Positions 16,901 to 27,505 are shown, counted from the stretch's first letter. The stretch is DNA of 64,000 bases from JAQBGV01 sp032128395 (GCA_032128395.1 JAQBGV010000096.1:10553-74552); one strand, 5' to 3'. Numbers and translations are program-made. The notes: generated from the letters alone by a model not told the origin.

Positions 16901-17059
16901 CGCAAGGCGACGATCGATCTGGGCACTCGAGCGCTGGCCGAGGTCGAACGTGTCCTCCGCAACGCGTCCAGCGCGCCCGATACTCTCCCGCGAGCGGCCA
17001 CGATCGACCTCGAGCGCGTGGAGGAGACCCGTCGGCGCTTGCTGGGGCCAGGGCAGTAG
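13901..17059 (+). CDS. Fused MFS/spermidine synthase-like protein with C-terminal helical-repeat domain
   Basis: A 1052-residue three-part protein. Residues about 17-460 form 12-14 transmembrane helices (FSALLYQTAWMRRFSIVFG is the typical opening of this family). Residues about 545-760 are a spermidine synthase-like methyltransferase fold (VIGLGGAVVLEG, VVELEPQVIDANR, DPRVTIIVNDGRNAL, YDVIVSQPSHPW). The remaining 290 residues are TPR-like helices (QLEDADGQIEQVLADDPRQP). Proteins of this kind are common in Planctomycetota; whether they make polyamines or move another substrate is not known. The aminopropyltransferase catalytic Asp pair is not clearly preserved. The start overlaps the GTPase stop by four bases. 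Confidence 0.85.
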   Translation: MTRHSSKRRGARFDRVFFLVCLCFVLSGFSALLYQTAWMRRFSIVFGTSELAIATVLAAYMGGLALGAALAARFLHRVRRPVLVYGLLEAGIAVGALLVPAGLNAAQGISRWVLGGQPAVPSAGGLMQPLFYFFCSLIILAVPTTLMGATFPLLTRHAVRTREQIGSRTGLLYALNTAGAVLGTVVCAFVLLPRLGLFATVMVGVVTNLIVCAIAMGVARRPLPSESRESTATEEATAAVARTWRRDSFILPIILVSGAVSFIYEVLWTRLLTHVVGASLYAFATMLATFLVGITVGSAIAARLASERKRSVIGFVVCQLGIAISSLIVFGRLDSVPRLAQQLGAGDLTGAVGNFMVGVVVLLPSTLFIGATFPFALRIFARTEGEAGSASGRVYAWNTCGAILGAWLAGFVIVPNLGYEGTMALTVTLNFGLAIVTAWLLLAATWRVSAGMTIALIALLALLWPSQPTDLLRVTSIPPRRHEPIGDIIYSGVGRSATVLMVEHEGAFYLRTSGLQEAVIMPRGAPPYRFQPNWWMGTLPVLAHPQAKSMLVIGLGGAVVLEGVPPSIETIDVVELEPQVIDANRAIADRRAVDPLEDPRVTIIVNDGRNALALTDRKYDVIVSQPSHPWTAGASHLYTQEFMQQVRDHLADGGVFVQAYVDLSVLEIVGSTLLSVFPDVRLYRPGALLYVASERTLAVERDFARRTNPPPFQFGWLALHSVEDVIANLALDHEGIRLLCQGVAVNTDDHNQLATERPYVDFALNPLAKVELERRLIELDPLLRRLPAQPEGLHWDHVAWRLAMIGFPDRALQVASRIPDSSERRLAEARVLRERGQLEDADGQIEQVLADDPRQPLARALRALWDTSDEATIAENSEGLPPGSALAIQARRAMLRKDWAAIADLDRELAAVEPNDPAYPSALEMRVRWRIALYGGTDLEAARESLGLVDQLAALLPRDGVYRIRIDVGFAAQRYDVVVETVSELANLLHRSGAKPDDTARKATIDLGTRALAEVERVLRNASSAPDTLPRAATIDLERVEETRRRLLGPGQ

Positions 17060-17148
17060 CCTTCACGGTAGATCGGGACCGGCGCCGCTGACCGCGCCTC
17101 GTTGCTACTGACCGAAACGAGAACCACGCTCCGGGCCCCGCGAGCTCG

Positions 17149-18612
<1,464 letters not shown>

Positions 18613-18638
18613 GTTGCACCCTTTCGGCCACACGCCGC

Positions 18639-21600
18639 TCAGTGATTGAACAAGAACGCCGGGCTGTTGATCAGGGCCCACGCGACATCCTGGACCCATG
18701 TCACGCGCCTGTTCTGCAGCTGCTCGTCGCTCAGACGCATCGCCCGCTCGAGACGCTTCAACTTCGGATCCTCGGGGAGCGGCTTCTCCACTCGGGCTAG
18801 CTTGCCGCGGAGTTGCACGAGCTTCGGATCGACGGGTCGCATCGCCCTCGCTGCCGTGACCCGCTCCCGCTGCTCCTGAAAACCCGGGTCATGGTCTGCA
18901 AAATAGGCGAGCAGCTCTCCCTGTTGCCCTTCGCTTCGCTGGCTTCTCGGCGTCTCCAGAATCGTCGTGACGTGGACGGGCAAGCCGAAATCGACGGGGG
19001 TGTTCGATGCCGTCGTGCAAATCCGGACCCTCCCGATGGTGTGTTCGGAACCGTAGTTGAAGTGCACCGTGAAAGCGAGATTCACGCCTGCCTCGGTGAT
19101 CGGCTCCTTCAGCTCGAAGGTCGCGGTGCGGTCGACTCCAAGCTTCGGGGAGGAAGCCCAGCCAGCGTTGTCGACCTTGCCGTCGATCGCTGCCGCTACA
19201 TCAAAGCCGTCTTGGCTGAAGTCGGCTCTCGCATTCTGCAAACCTACCTGCGTCGGAGTCGCGACACTGTCGCTCCTTGCAGCAGGAGTCGCCACGATTT
19301 CGAACTCGGTCAGCACGAAGTTGCCATTCCTTGCGCGGCCCGGCCCGCGCTCCGGCAATCGCGAATCCGCGAGCGCCTCGAGCCGGATCGCGGTCACCCC
19401 GGTCAGATCGGTCTTGGCCGTGAACTGGTACGCGCTCTTGTCATCCTTGCCCGATGCGAAGACGGAGCCATCCTCCTCGATCGTCAGCGTGGCCCCGTTC
19501 GATGCGGTCGGGTTCTCCAGGGCGAGCAGCTTCCAACTCGTCGCCGCCGACCGGGCTTCCTCCCACTCGAGCAACTTCTCCGGCAGGATCTTGCCGTAGG
19601 CCTCTTCTTCGGCCACCGCCCGGGCGATCGCTCGTCGCTGTTGCTCGTCGAGCTCCGCTTCGCGTGGGGCGATCTCCTCCTCGTAGGCTGCGACCTCGAT
19701 CTTCGCTCCCTCGATGTCAGCGCTCCGCAGGTCGGCGCGCCGCTCCGCGACCAGCACCGCCTCTTTCTGATAGGCTTCGAATTCCGATCTCAACGCCAAG
19801 TGGTCCTGTTCGAGTTCTTCGAGGATCCTCAGCAGCGAATCCACCTCCTCTTGTGTCGCGGGTCGATTCAGGATTCGCAGATACAAGTCCTCGATGAGCT
19901 TCGAATCGTCCGCCTGACTCTCGACCAGCTTCGTGATCGCGTTCCCGGAATCACTGATCGCCTGGTCCACCGTCGGGCCGGTGACCAATGCCATCACACT
20001 GCCGAGGCCGAGCTCGTTCGATCGTTCGCACTCACAAGCGCTCTCCCGCGCGGGTCGGCCGAGCGTCGCCAAGAATCCATCCTGGAGTTCGATGCCGACG
20101 TCCGGAAGAGCCGAGGCCCGGATCCCTTCCGGCACCCCGGGGATCTTCGACTTCGCCCCGAGCGCCAGATGGATCGAGTCGTACAACACTTCCGCCGGCA
20201 GCCGCCTGGGTAACGCATGAGCGTAATTGATTCGGTCGTCCTGGTTCCATTCGTTCGGCACGATCGAGAGCTGGTACGTGCGAGATCTGCAAATGGTCGC
20301 GATCAACCGACGCACGTCGAAGTCACCGCGTACGAAATCCGCCGTCAGCCAATCGAGCAGCTCTGGATTCGAAGGTGGATTTCCCGCGCGGATGTCATCG
20401 AGCGGATCGATCAAGCCGATCCCCAGCAGATAGCCCCAGACTCGATTGACGTAGCTGCGCGCGAAGTGCCGATTGCCAGGAGAGGTCAGCCACGCCGCCA
20501 GTTGCTGACGCTTCGATGGATCCTCCTGGGACTCGATGGCGGGTCCGGATTCGGAAAGGACTGCGTAGGGGAAGGCCGGCGCCGAGACCTCGCCGGTCCG
20601 CTCGTTCCGAACTTCGCCGGTCCGTGGATCGGAGACGATCTCATAGAGTGGCTTGCTCTCCTCGATCGCGCTGCCCCCGACGCGGTTCTTCCCGCTGCGA
20701 GGGTCGGCCTCGAGGTGGACGTCTGCGAAGAAGGCCGCCAGCTCGTAGTACTGGTCTTGGGTCCAGCGCTCGAAGGGATGGTCGTGACACTTATTGCAAT
20801 TGAAGCGAGTGGCCAAGAAGAGCTGCGTGGTGTTTTCCATCGCCTCCGAAGGTGTTCGCAAGATCTTGAAATAGGACGCCGCGGGGTTGTCCTTGGTCGA
20901 ACCGCTGGCCGTCAAGATTTCGTAGACCATTTGATCGTACGGCGTGTTCTCCTCGACTTGTTGACGGATCCACCGGCGGAAGCTCTCTGCGCCTTCGCTC
21001 CCGAGAAACTTGCCGTTGACCTGCAATAGGTCCGCCCAGCGATTGCCCCAGTGCACGACGAATCCTTCCGAACCGATCAGTGCATCGATCACTTCATCGC
21101 GCTTTGCTCTCGGGTCTCGATCATCCGCGACGAACGCGATGACTCTCTCTGGGGTCGGCGGGAGCCCGGTCAGATCCAGAGTGACACGTCGCAAGAACTC
21201 GGCGTCGGTCGAGAGTTCGGATGGCAACATCTTCATGCGCTGCCACTTCGCGGCCACGAGTTCGTCGATCTGGTTGTGTATCGGCTGTGCTTGCCAGCTG
21301 AAGCCGGATCGGTCCCCCATCACCGTGAGAGTGGTCGCGGAATAGGCCCCCTCGAATCGCGCCATCAGGGGGGCTTCGCCCCGCCTCAGGGTCGTGATCA
21401 AACCGGACGCGGAACACGTCGCAATCTCCGTGTCTCCGCTCGTGACGAACGCCTCCGCGGTGACATCGCGCGACGAGCCGTCGTTGTAGCTCGCCGTCAC
21501 TCGCAGTTGCTGCTCTCCGCCGATCTCCTCTACGACCGGGTTGATCGGGGTCAACTCGATCCGGGTGACGCGCGGCGCCGCGCGATCCAGCGCACAACCT

Positions 21601-23699
21601 GCGGCGATCCAGTCTCGCAAGATCTGGTAGTAGCCAGAGCCGAATTTCAATCGCATGCCACCCTCGTGCGGAACGCTGCCGGTCGCTTTCAGCAGCATCA
21701 AGCTGTCATCGGCGGCGGCAAAGTTGACGCGGCGTCCCGCGTGGTCGTCCGCGAACGCTCGCACGTCGAAGATCGGGTCGTAGCCGCGCAGGGACAACTT
21801 GAAGCCGTTCTTGCCTTGCTTCGAACCATGACAAGAACCGCCGTTGCACCCCAGTTTCGAAATGACGGGGCCAACGTCGCGGATGAAACTCGGTTCGAAG
21901 TCGGCATTTCGACCGGTGACCGTCACCGGGAGCTCGACGACCTGCCCGCCGTGGGAAATCTCGAGCCGAGCTTCTCCATCGGCGAGTGGCCGCACCATGC
22001 CGGCGGTGACCGCGACGATCTCAGCTGAGAGCTCGTAGGTGGCTCGTCGGGTCAGATCGACCGAATCACCGGAAGCCAACCAACCGGTCACGATCAGTTG
22101 TTGGGAGCCGTACTTCTCCACGAACTCGATCGACGGGGGATCGACGGTGATCGCCACGAGATCACCCGCCCGGTCGCTCTGCACCGGGGCCGACATCAAC
22201 ACTCGCTTCAAGGATGCGTTCTCCGCATCCAGGATTCGGACCAGGCCGTCGGCACCTGCGACCGCGAGTTCCCGCTGATTCGGATGCCAGCAGAGCGAAT
22301 AGATCGGCGTGTTGAAGGAGGCGGACGCGATGCGCTCGATGTCCCTTCGACGGAACTCCTCCAGCTTCTGTCGCTCCTCGTCACTCCACGAGGTCGACAC
22401 CTTCTCGAGGATCTCCTTCATCCCCTTCGGTAGTGTGCCGTCGAAGTCACTGGCGTAGATGTGGACGTGACCACGGCCATCGAGGCTGCTTCCTGCGGCG
22501 ATCCGCTTTCCGTCGGCGCGGTAGCCGAGGTCGAAGATGCGCCCGGGCATGGCGGGGAACGAGCGGAGCAGATTCGAGTTGTCGCCGATCACCCGCTTGA
22601 CTTCGCGATGCACGCGGTAGATCTGGGGCGTCCCATCGGCGCCCCCGACCAGAACTTCTTCTTGGCTCGGGTGCCGAGCCACCGCAGCGAGTCCGCCCTT
22701 GAGCGCGCCCGGCGTGATCGAGGTGATGTTGTCGATGAACCGTTGGGTCTTCACTTCGGTCAACTTCGCAGCCATATCGCGGCCGACGGAGATCACGTAC
22801 GAACCGTCCGTCGAGAAAACTGTATCCAGCGTCCAGTCGGACGAGGCACCGCTGAAGAGCACCTGCTCGCCACTCTTGGCGTCGATCGCCCGCAGAGTAT
22901 TGTCACCACAGCCGAAGGCGATCCGCTGGCCGTCCGGAGACCAGCAGGCTCCGTAGACCGTATCGAAGGTGACCGGCACGGAGAGCTCGAGATTCCAGCT
23001 CCTGGTATCCCAGACCTGTACCTCCCCCATTCGGGCCGGCAACCCACCGGTCACGGCGAGCTTCGTGCCGTCCGGTGAAAAGCGAATCGACTCGATTCGA
23101 GCGGAGAGCCCCACCAGTCGGGCGACCAAGGTCGATCGCTCGACGTCGTGGATCAGAACTTCGTGATAACCGGAGACGGCGAGCAGGAGCCCATCGGCGG
23201 AGTAGTCGAGCGCGGTCACGATCGGCGGAGAGTCGTACTTCGGCGGATGTGCGAGGTCGTACTGCGGCTGAGCGTTGGCCGGCGTATCGTCGATGGCTCC
23301 CGCCGCGATCCACCGACGGACAAGGTCGATCTCGGCTCGCTTCAGCGGACTTCCCTTGTCCGGCATCTCTGCCTCGCCATCGATCGGCGTGATCAGCTCG
23401 ACGAGCAGACTGGAATCCGGGGCGCCCGGCACGATCGCGGGTTCACCACCGTCGCCCCCCGCGAGAAGCCGGGCGAACTGCGTCATCACGAAGCGCCCCT
23501 TCGACTTCGCAGGTTGATGGCAGCCGTGACAGTTCGCCTGGAAGATCGGCCGGATGTCTTGGTAGTAGCTGACCAGGGGGGGCTCGGCGGGCTCCGTAGA
23601 TTCGTCGCTCGCGGTCACCCGGGCGGCGGACAACAGTACGAGACAGGAGGGAAGCCACAACGATGCAGCGAGCCACTGCCGAGTCATATCTTCGTCCAT
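18639..23699 (-). CDS. Giant PSCyt1/WD40/DUF1549/DUF1553 protein
   Basis: A 1686-residue secreted protein. Order of parts: signal peptide; a planctomycete cytochrome C domain with CHGCH at 57-61; WD40-like repeats at about 160-500 (YSADGLLLAVSGYHEVLIHD, FSPDGTKLAV, WSPDGQRIAFGCGD); a Big-like domain; a second cytochrome-like motif CNGGSCHGSK near 625; a further Big domain (LTPINPVVEEIGGEQQLRVT); DUF1549 (about 795-1000, TLDLTGLPPTPE, CNKCHDHPFERW); DUF1553 (about 1080-1340, YVNRVWGYLLGIGLIDPLDD); a long coiled coil; a discoidin-like beta domain; and a terminal helix pair ending NSPAFLFNH. The CxxCH motifs imply heme attachment by the Ccm system. An ATG at 23687 gives a cleaner signal peptide and may be the true start. 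Confidence 0.9.
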   Translation of the reverse strand: MDEDMTRQWLAASLWLPSCLVLLSAARVTASDESTEPAEPPLVSYYQDIRPIFQANCHGCHQPAKSKGRFVMTQFARLLAGGDGGEPAIVPGAPDSSLLVELITPIDGEAEMPDKGSPLKRAEIDLVRRWIAAGAIDDTPANAQPQYDLAHPPKYDSPPIVTALDYSADGLLLAVSGYHEVLIHDVERSTLVARLVGLSARIESIRFSPDGTKLAVTGGLPARMGEVQVWDTRSWNLELSVPVTFDTVYGACWSPDGQRIAFGCGDNTLRAIDAKSGEQVLFSGASSDWTLDTVFSTDGSYVISVGRDMAAKLTEVKTQRFIDNITSITPGALKGGLAAVARHPSQEEVLVGGADGTPQIYRVHREVKRVIGDNSNLLRSFPAMPGRIFDLGYRADGKRIAAGSSLDGRGHVHIYASDFDGTLPKGMKEILEKVSTSWSDEERQKLEEFRRRDIERIASASFNTPIYSLCWHPNQRELAVAGADGLVRILDAENASLKRVLMSAPVQSDRAGDLVAITVDPPSIEFVEKYGSQQLIVTGWLASGDSVDLTRRATYELSAEIVAVTAGMVRPLADGEARLEISHGGQVVELPVTVTGRNADFEPSFIRDVGPVISKLGCNGGSCHGSKQGKNGFKLSLRGYDPIFDVRAFADDHAGRRVNFAAADDSLMLLKATGSVPHEGGMRLKFGSGYYQILRDWIAAGCALDRAAPRVTRIELTPINPVVEEIGGEQQLRVTASYNDGSSRDVTAEAFVTSGDTEIATCSASGLITTLRRGEAPLMARFEGAYSATTLTVMGDRSGFSWQAQPIHNQIDELVAAKWQRMKMLPSELSTDAEFLRRVTLDLTGLPPTPERVIAFVADDRDPRAKRDEVIDALIGSEGFVVHWGNRWADLLQVNGKFLGSEGAESFRRWIRQQVEENTPYDQMVYEILTASGSTKDNPAASYFKILRTPSEAMENTTQLFLATRFNCNKCHDHPFERWTQDQYYELAAFFADVHLEADPRSGKNRVGGSAIEESKPLYEIVSDPRTGEVRNERTGEVSAPAFPYAVLSESGPAIESQEDPSKRQQLAAWLTSPGNRHFARSYVNRVWGYLLGIGLIDPLDDIRAGNPPSNPELLDWLTADFVRGDFDVRRLIATICRSRTYQLSIVPNEWNQDDRINYAHALPRRLPAEVLYDSIHLALGAKSKIPGVPEGIRASALPDVGIELQDGFLATLGRPARESACECERSNELGLGSVMALVTGPTVDQAISDSGNAITKLVESQADDSKLIEDLYLRILNRPATQEEVDSLLRILEELEQDHLALRSEFEAYQKEAVLVAERRADLRSADIEGAKIEVAAYEEEIAPREAELDEQQRRAIARAVAEEEAYGKILPEKLLEWEEARSAATSWKLLALENPTASNGATLTIEEDGSVFASGKDDKSAYQFTAKTDLTGVTAIRLEALADSRLPERGPGRARNGNFVLTEFEIVATPAARSDSVATPTQVGLQNARADFSQDGFDVAAAIDGKVDNAGWASSPKLGVDRTATFELKEPITEAGVNLAFTVHFNYGSEHTIGRVRICTTASNTPVDFGLPVHVTTILETPRSQRSEGQQGELLAYFADHDPGFQEQRERVTAARAMRPVDPKLVQLRGKLARVEKPLPEDPKLKRLERAMRLSDEQLQNRRVTWVQDVAWALINSPAFLFNH

Positions 23700-23859
23700 C
23701 GGTCAGAGAGTCTTGAGGGATCGAGCGCGTGCAAGATCGTAGCAGGATCGGCGGTTCTGCGTTAGTACGAGGTCCTGCTGCGCAGGCGACTTCGCCCGGG
23801 CTGGGGGGCAGCTCGCGGGGGAAGCGGCGACACTGAACACTCCGAATCCAGCCCTCTCC

Positions 23860-25797
23860 CTACCCCACCCGCGCCGGACTCCCGTGATCATCCAAGAGCC
23901 GCCTGACCGCATCCAGCAACTGCGGTGGCTGATACGGCTTCTCGAGGAATCCATCGGGTTCGAAGCGCGGCTCCGAATCAGCTCCCGGATCGAGGCGGCG
24001 GAACCCCGAGCTGATCAGAACCGGGACCGGACTCCCATCCCCCCGGATGGTGTCGAGCACTTCGACTCCCGTCTGGCCCGGCATGCTGTGATCGAGGATC
24101 ACGAGGTCGATCTCGTCCCTGTGCTCACGGAACAACTTCACCGCCTCCTGGCCATCCTCAGCGACGATCAGTCGGTAGCCGGCGGTTCCGAGGATTCTCT
24201 TCAGCACCCCGCGCACCAACTCATCGTCCTCGGCGATGAGCAGGGTCTCATCGCCGTGGAGTTGTTCGCCGGGGTCGCGCGAAACCGGCTCCGCCGGCTG
24301 CCCCTCGTGACTGAGCGGGAGCTCGACCGAAAAGGTCGAACCTCCATCGGGCTCGCTCCGGACCTCGACCCGCCCACCGTGTTGACGAACGATCCCGTAG
24401 ACGGTCGCCAGTCCGAGACCGGTCCCCTTCCCCTGCTCCTTCGTGGTGAAGAACGGTTCGAAGAGGCGCTCCCGGACCTCCGGCGTCATCCCCACCCCGT
24501 CATCTTCGACGATGAGTCGCGCGATCGAGCGCTGAGGATCGTTCGCGTCGATGCTGGACTGGACGCGGATTTCGATGTTCCCCCCATCGGGCAGCGCGTC
24601 GCGGGCGTTCAGGCAGAGGTTCATCAGAACCTGTTCCAGCTGCCCGGGATCGCCACGAACGACCGGAGAGACCCCCGGCCCCACCACGAGCTTCAGGGTC
24701 ACTCCGTGGGGAACGAGCCGCTGGATCAGGCGGAGGGTCTCCCCCGCGAGGCGGCCGAGGTCGAACAGCAACGATCGAGGTGGTTGACCCTCCGCGAAGG
24801 CGAGCACCTGCCGAGTGAGATCGGCGGCTCGCTGGCTCGCGCGCTGGATCACCTCGAGGTTCTCGAGGACCGGACTGCCCGCTTCGAGCTGTGCGCGGGC
24901 GAAATCGGTGTTCGCTTGGATCACCAAGATCATGTTGTTGAAATCGTGGGCGATCCCGCCGGCGAGCTGACCGACCGCCTCCATCTTCTGCGATTGGCGC
25001 AGCTGCGCCTCGAGCCGCTTCCGCTCGGTCACATCGCGGGCGACCGCGTAGATCTCCTTCCTTTCCGGATCACTGGTCGAGCGCCAGGAGATCCAACGAA
25101 TCTCTCCATCCTTGCGATAGTAGCGGTTCTCGAAGTCGATCACCGCCTCACCCGCAAACAGCGTCTCGAACGCGCGATCCGTCCCTGGTAGGTCATCGCG
25201 ATGGATGAACGAGACGATCGGCCGCGCGAGGAGCTCCTCCCCGCTGAACCCCAGGACCCGGGTGAACGCGGGGTTGCACTGGAGAAAAAACCCCTCGAAG
25301 CTTGCGATGCACAGCATGTCGATCGAGAGATGGAAAAACCGCTCCTGGACCAGCTTGACCCGCCGTTGCGCCGAGACATCACGAGCGATCATCGAGAACC
25401 CGGTCACCACTCCGTCGCGGAGAACGGGTCCGACGACCGTCTCCCAGTACGAAGTGAATCCGTTCGGGTCGCGGTAGGCCGTCTCGTACCACCCCGGTTC
25501 ACGGGTGCGCTCGACCTGCGCGAAGGTCTCGCGGACGTCCGGTTCGAATTCGGGGGGGATATGGTCGAAGACGCAGGTTCCGATGACGGTCTCGAGGGTG
25601 TGCGGGGGGATGGTCCGATTGATGTAGCGGAACCGGACCTCCGGATCGAGGAGTGCCACGATGTCGAGGGAATTCTCCGCGACCGAGATCAGAGCGGGGT
25701 CGGGGCCATCCTTGGCGAGTCCGGAGATCCTCGCCTCTAGGAGCGCCATCTCGGCGCGAAGGCGATCGAGGTCGCGATTCGGATGGCGTTCGGCCAT
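23860..25797 (-). CDS. PAS-PAS hybrid histidine kinase with receiver domain
   Basis: A 645-residue signalling protein. Two PAS domains (about 30-155 and 160-280, the first with DPEVRFRYINRTIPPHT, the second with DMLCIASFEGFFLQCNPAFT) precede a kinase core with H-box GGIAHDFNN, N-box LMNLCLNARDAL, G1 VEDDGVGM, F-box PFFTTKEQGKG and G2 GTGLGLATVYG. A receiver follows at about 520-640 with LLIAEDDELV, acceptor Asp in VILDHSMPGQTG, LISSG and LEKPY. No transmembrane helix is visible, so it senses a cytoplasmic signal. The ATG has AAAGGGG upstream. No response regulator gene is adjacent, so its output partner is elsewhere. Confidence 0.94.
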   Translation of the reverse strand: MAERHPNRDLDRLRAEMALLEARISGLAKDGPDPALISVAENSLDIVALLDPEVRFRYINRTIPPHTLETVIGTCVFDHIPPEFEPDVRETFAQVERTREPGWYETAYRDPNGFTSYWETVVGPVLRDGVVTGFSMIARDVSAQRRVKLVQERFFHLSIDMLCIASFEGFFLQCNPAFTRVLGFSGEELLARPIVSFIHRDDLPGTDRAFETLFAGEAVIDFENRYYRKDGEIRWISWRSTSDPERKEIYAVARDVTERKRLEAQLRQSQKMEAVGQLAGGIAHDFNNMILVIQANTDFARAQLEAGSPVLENLEVIQRASQRAADLTRQVLAFAEGQPPRSLLFDLGRLAGETLRLIQRLVPHGVTLKLVVGPGVSPVVRGDPGQLEQVLMNLCLNARDALPDGGNIEIRVQSSIDANDPQRSIARLIVEDDGVGMTPEVRERLFEPFFTTKEQGKGTGLGLATVYGIVRQHGGRVEVRSEPDGGSTFSVELPLSHEGQPAEPVSRDPGEQLHGDETLLIAEDDELVRGVLKRILGTAGYRLIVAEDGQEAVKLFREHRDEIDLVILDHSMPGQTGVEVLDTIRGDGSPVPVLISSGFRRLDPGADSEPRFEPDGFLEKPYQPPQLLDAVRRLLDDHGSPARVG

Positions 25798-25959
25798 CGG
25801 AGCCCCTTTGCCCAGCCGGACCCGCCCAGGCCAGTGTGGCATCGTACCCGGTCACCTGGACCGGCAATAGCGTGGAGTCATCCCCGGAACCGCTCGATCA
25901 GCAGGCTCGGGCCTTCTCAGGCTCGGGCGTTTCCGCCATCCTCTCGGCAAGGAGGTCCG

Positions 25960-27048
25960 ATGAGCGTCGAGTCGTTCGAGATCGATCCCGACATCACTCG
26001 GGCATGGACCCCCCCAGCCGACTTCTATCGAAGTCCCGGTTGGTTCGGGCGCCTCGCCGAGCGCGTCTTCGCACGGGGTTGGTTCTGTCTCGGCCTTTCA
26101 GCGGGACTCGAGCGGGAAGGGGCGGTTCGCCCGATCACCCTCCTCCCCGGTGTCCTCGACGAGGAGCTTCTTCTCACGCGCTCGAGCGATGGGGCGCTCC
26201 GCCTGCTGTCGAACGTCTGCACCCACCGCGGCATGCTCGTCGCCGAGATCGAGGGGCACTGCGAAACTCTGCGCTGTCGCTATCACGGCCGACGATTCTC
26301 GCTCGACGGCTCGTTTCTCTCGATGCCCTGCTTCGACGAAGTCGAGGGGTTCCCCTCTCCGACCGACGATCTGACCTCCGTCGCGGTCGAAGAGCGCCAC
26401 GGGATGATCTTCGGTGCGCTCGACCCCGAGGTCCCTTTCCAGGAGTGGTACCGACCCGTGGATGAGCGCATCGGCGCGATCGAGTTTCGCTCTCCCGTTC
26501 CCGAGCCATCGCGCCACCGCGACTACGAGTTCGAGGCGAACTGGGCGCTGTACCTCGACAACTACCTCGAGGGGTTCCATATCCCCTACGTCCACCCCGC
26601 TCTCGCCGGAGCGGTGACGCTCGACGACTACGAGACGATCCTCCTCCCGGGGGGCTCGGTGCAGGTCGCGAGCGCCCGCAAGGATGACCCGACGGCGGTC
26701 GTTCCCCCCCGCGGGTACCCCGAGTCCGGTCGCCGGATCGCGGGGTGGTTCATCTGGTTGTTCCCGACCACCCTGGTGAACATCTACCCGTGGGGGATCT
26801 CGCTCAACATCCTCGAGCCACTCGCCGCGACTCGAACCCGCGTCCGCTTTCGTTCGCTCGTCGGGGATCCCGAGAAGTTCGGCGGCGGCGCGAGCAGCGA
26901 TCTCCACCAGGTCGAGCTCGAAGATGAAGCCGCGGTGCTCGCGACCCAGCGGGGGCTCGGAGGAGGCCTGTACCGGCGCGGAAGGTATTCCCCCACCCAG
27001 GAGGAGGGGATCCATCACTTTCACCGACTGCTCGTGGGAAAGATGTAG
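25960..27048 (+). CDS. Rieske-type aromatic ring-hydroxylating oxygenase alpha subunit
   Basis: A 362-residue oxygenase. The Rieske [2Fe-2S] ligands are CTHRG (about 84-88) and CRYHG (about 103-107). The mononuclear iron site follows in NYLEGFHIPYVHPAL (about 200-214), with a late Asp expected in the C-terminal domain. Such subunits hydroxylate aromatic rings or demethylate quaternary amines and need a reductase partner; none is adjacent. The perfect AAGGAGGTCCG ribosome binding site fixes the start. The gene diverges from the histidine kinase across 162 bases. Substrate cannot be named from sequence alone; choline or carnitine monooxygenase-like and PAH-type enzymes share these motifs. Confidence 0.9.
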   Translation: MSVESFEIDPDITRAWTPPADFYRSPGWFGRLAERVFARGWFCLGLSAGLEREGAVRPITLLPGVLDEELLLTRSSDGALRLLSNVCTHRGMLVAEIEGHCETLRCRYHGRRFSLDGSFLSMPCFDEVEGFPSPTDDLTSVAVEERHGMIFGALDPEVPFQEWYRPVDERIGAIEFRSPVPEPSRHRDYEFEANWALYLDNYLEGFHIPYVHPALAGAVTLDDYETILLPGGSVQVASARKDDPTAVVPPRGYPESGRRIAGWFIWLFPTTLVNIYPWGISLNILEPLAATRTRVRFRSLVGDPEKFGGGASSDLHQVELEDEAAVLATQRGLGGGLYRRGRYSPTQEEGIHHFHRLLVGKM

Positions 27049-27159
27049 GGGACCTCACCGGGTGGGGACGGGCACCGTGTCGAGAGCCAGTCCTCTGGAC
27101 ATCGAACACGTCTCGCGGCAGCATCCTGGACCAGAACTTCTGTCGGAAGGAGCGAGACC

Positions 27160-27324
27160 ATGTTGAAGCGGATCTTGTTCGTCGTCGCCCTCGGAATGTT
27201 TGCAGCGGCCATCCCCGGGTGCGCCCAATCGCAGAAGGGCGGAGCCGCCGTCGGGTGCGAATGCACCGGCGAGGCGGACTGCTCCTGCGGCGGAAAAGCC
27301 GTCGACGAGTGCAAGTGCAAGTAG
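27160..27324 (+). CDS. Tiny Cys-rich lipoprotein, metallothionein-like
   Basis: A 54-residue gene easily missed because of its size. A good GGAAGGAG site stands before the ATG. Residues 1-20 form a lipoprotein signal (MLKRILFVVALGMFAAAIPG) with the lipidated Cys at 21. The mature part holds three CxC pairs (C33/C35, C41/C43, C51/C53) in GCECTGEADCSCGGKAVDEC, the spacing expected for a soft-metal or zinc binding site. No other function can be proposed. It lies 111 bases after the Rieske oxygenase gene, and its remnant paralogue follows within 35 bases. Codon usage agrees with the neighbours. Confidence 0.75.
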   Translation: MLKRILFVVALGMFAAAIPGCAQSQKGGAAVGCECTGEADCSCGGKAVDECKCK

Positions 27325-27353
27325 GACCCGAGCGACTCGTCGTCCAGTAGCCC

Positions 27354-27390
27354 GTTGAAAAGTCATTCCGTCCGAGGGGTCGGAAGCACT
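27354..27390. repeat. Dispersed palindrome, degraded copy 2
   Basis: GTTGAAAAGTCATTCCG, a short loop and GGGTCGGAAGCACT reproduce the order of the palindrome found after trxA (GTTGAAATAGTGCTTCCG...GGATCGGGAGCACT), but the last stretch of the right arm (ATTTCAAC) is absent. The truncated side abuts the Cys-rich gene fragment. Confidence 0.55.
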
Positions 27391-27505
27391 CGTCTTCTGC
27401 GAGGAGTGTCAGCACGGTTTCGTCGACGGCAAAGCGGTCACTGACTGCGAGGGCTGTTTCGTCGAAAAGACCGGCGGACCGACCTGCGCGGAGTGCAGCA
27501 AGTAG
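27359..27505 (+). pseudogene. Remnant of a second small Cys-rich gene
   Basis: The frame reads LVFCEECQHGFVDGKAVTDC, then EGCFVEKTGGPTCAECSK and a TAG stop. Three CxxC pairs (CEEC, CEGC, CAEC) and normal codon usage indicate a formerly coding sequence, probably zinc-binding. There is no usable start codon: a TGA stands immediately upstream inside the dispersed palindrome, and no signal peptide precedes the Cys-rich part. I read it as a gene whose 5' end was lost at the repeat. An alternative is expression by stop-codon readthrough, which nothing supports. Confidence 0.55.
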
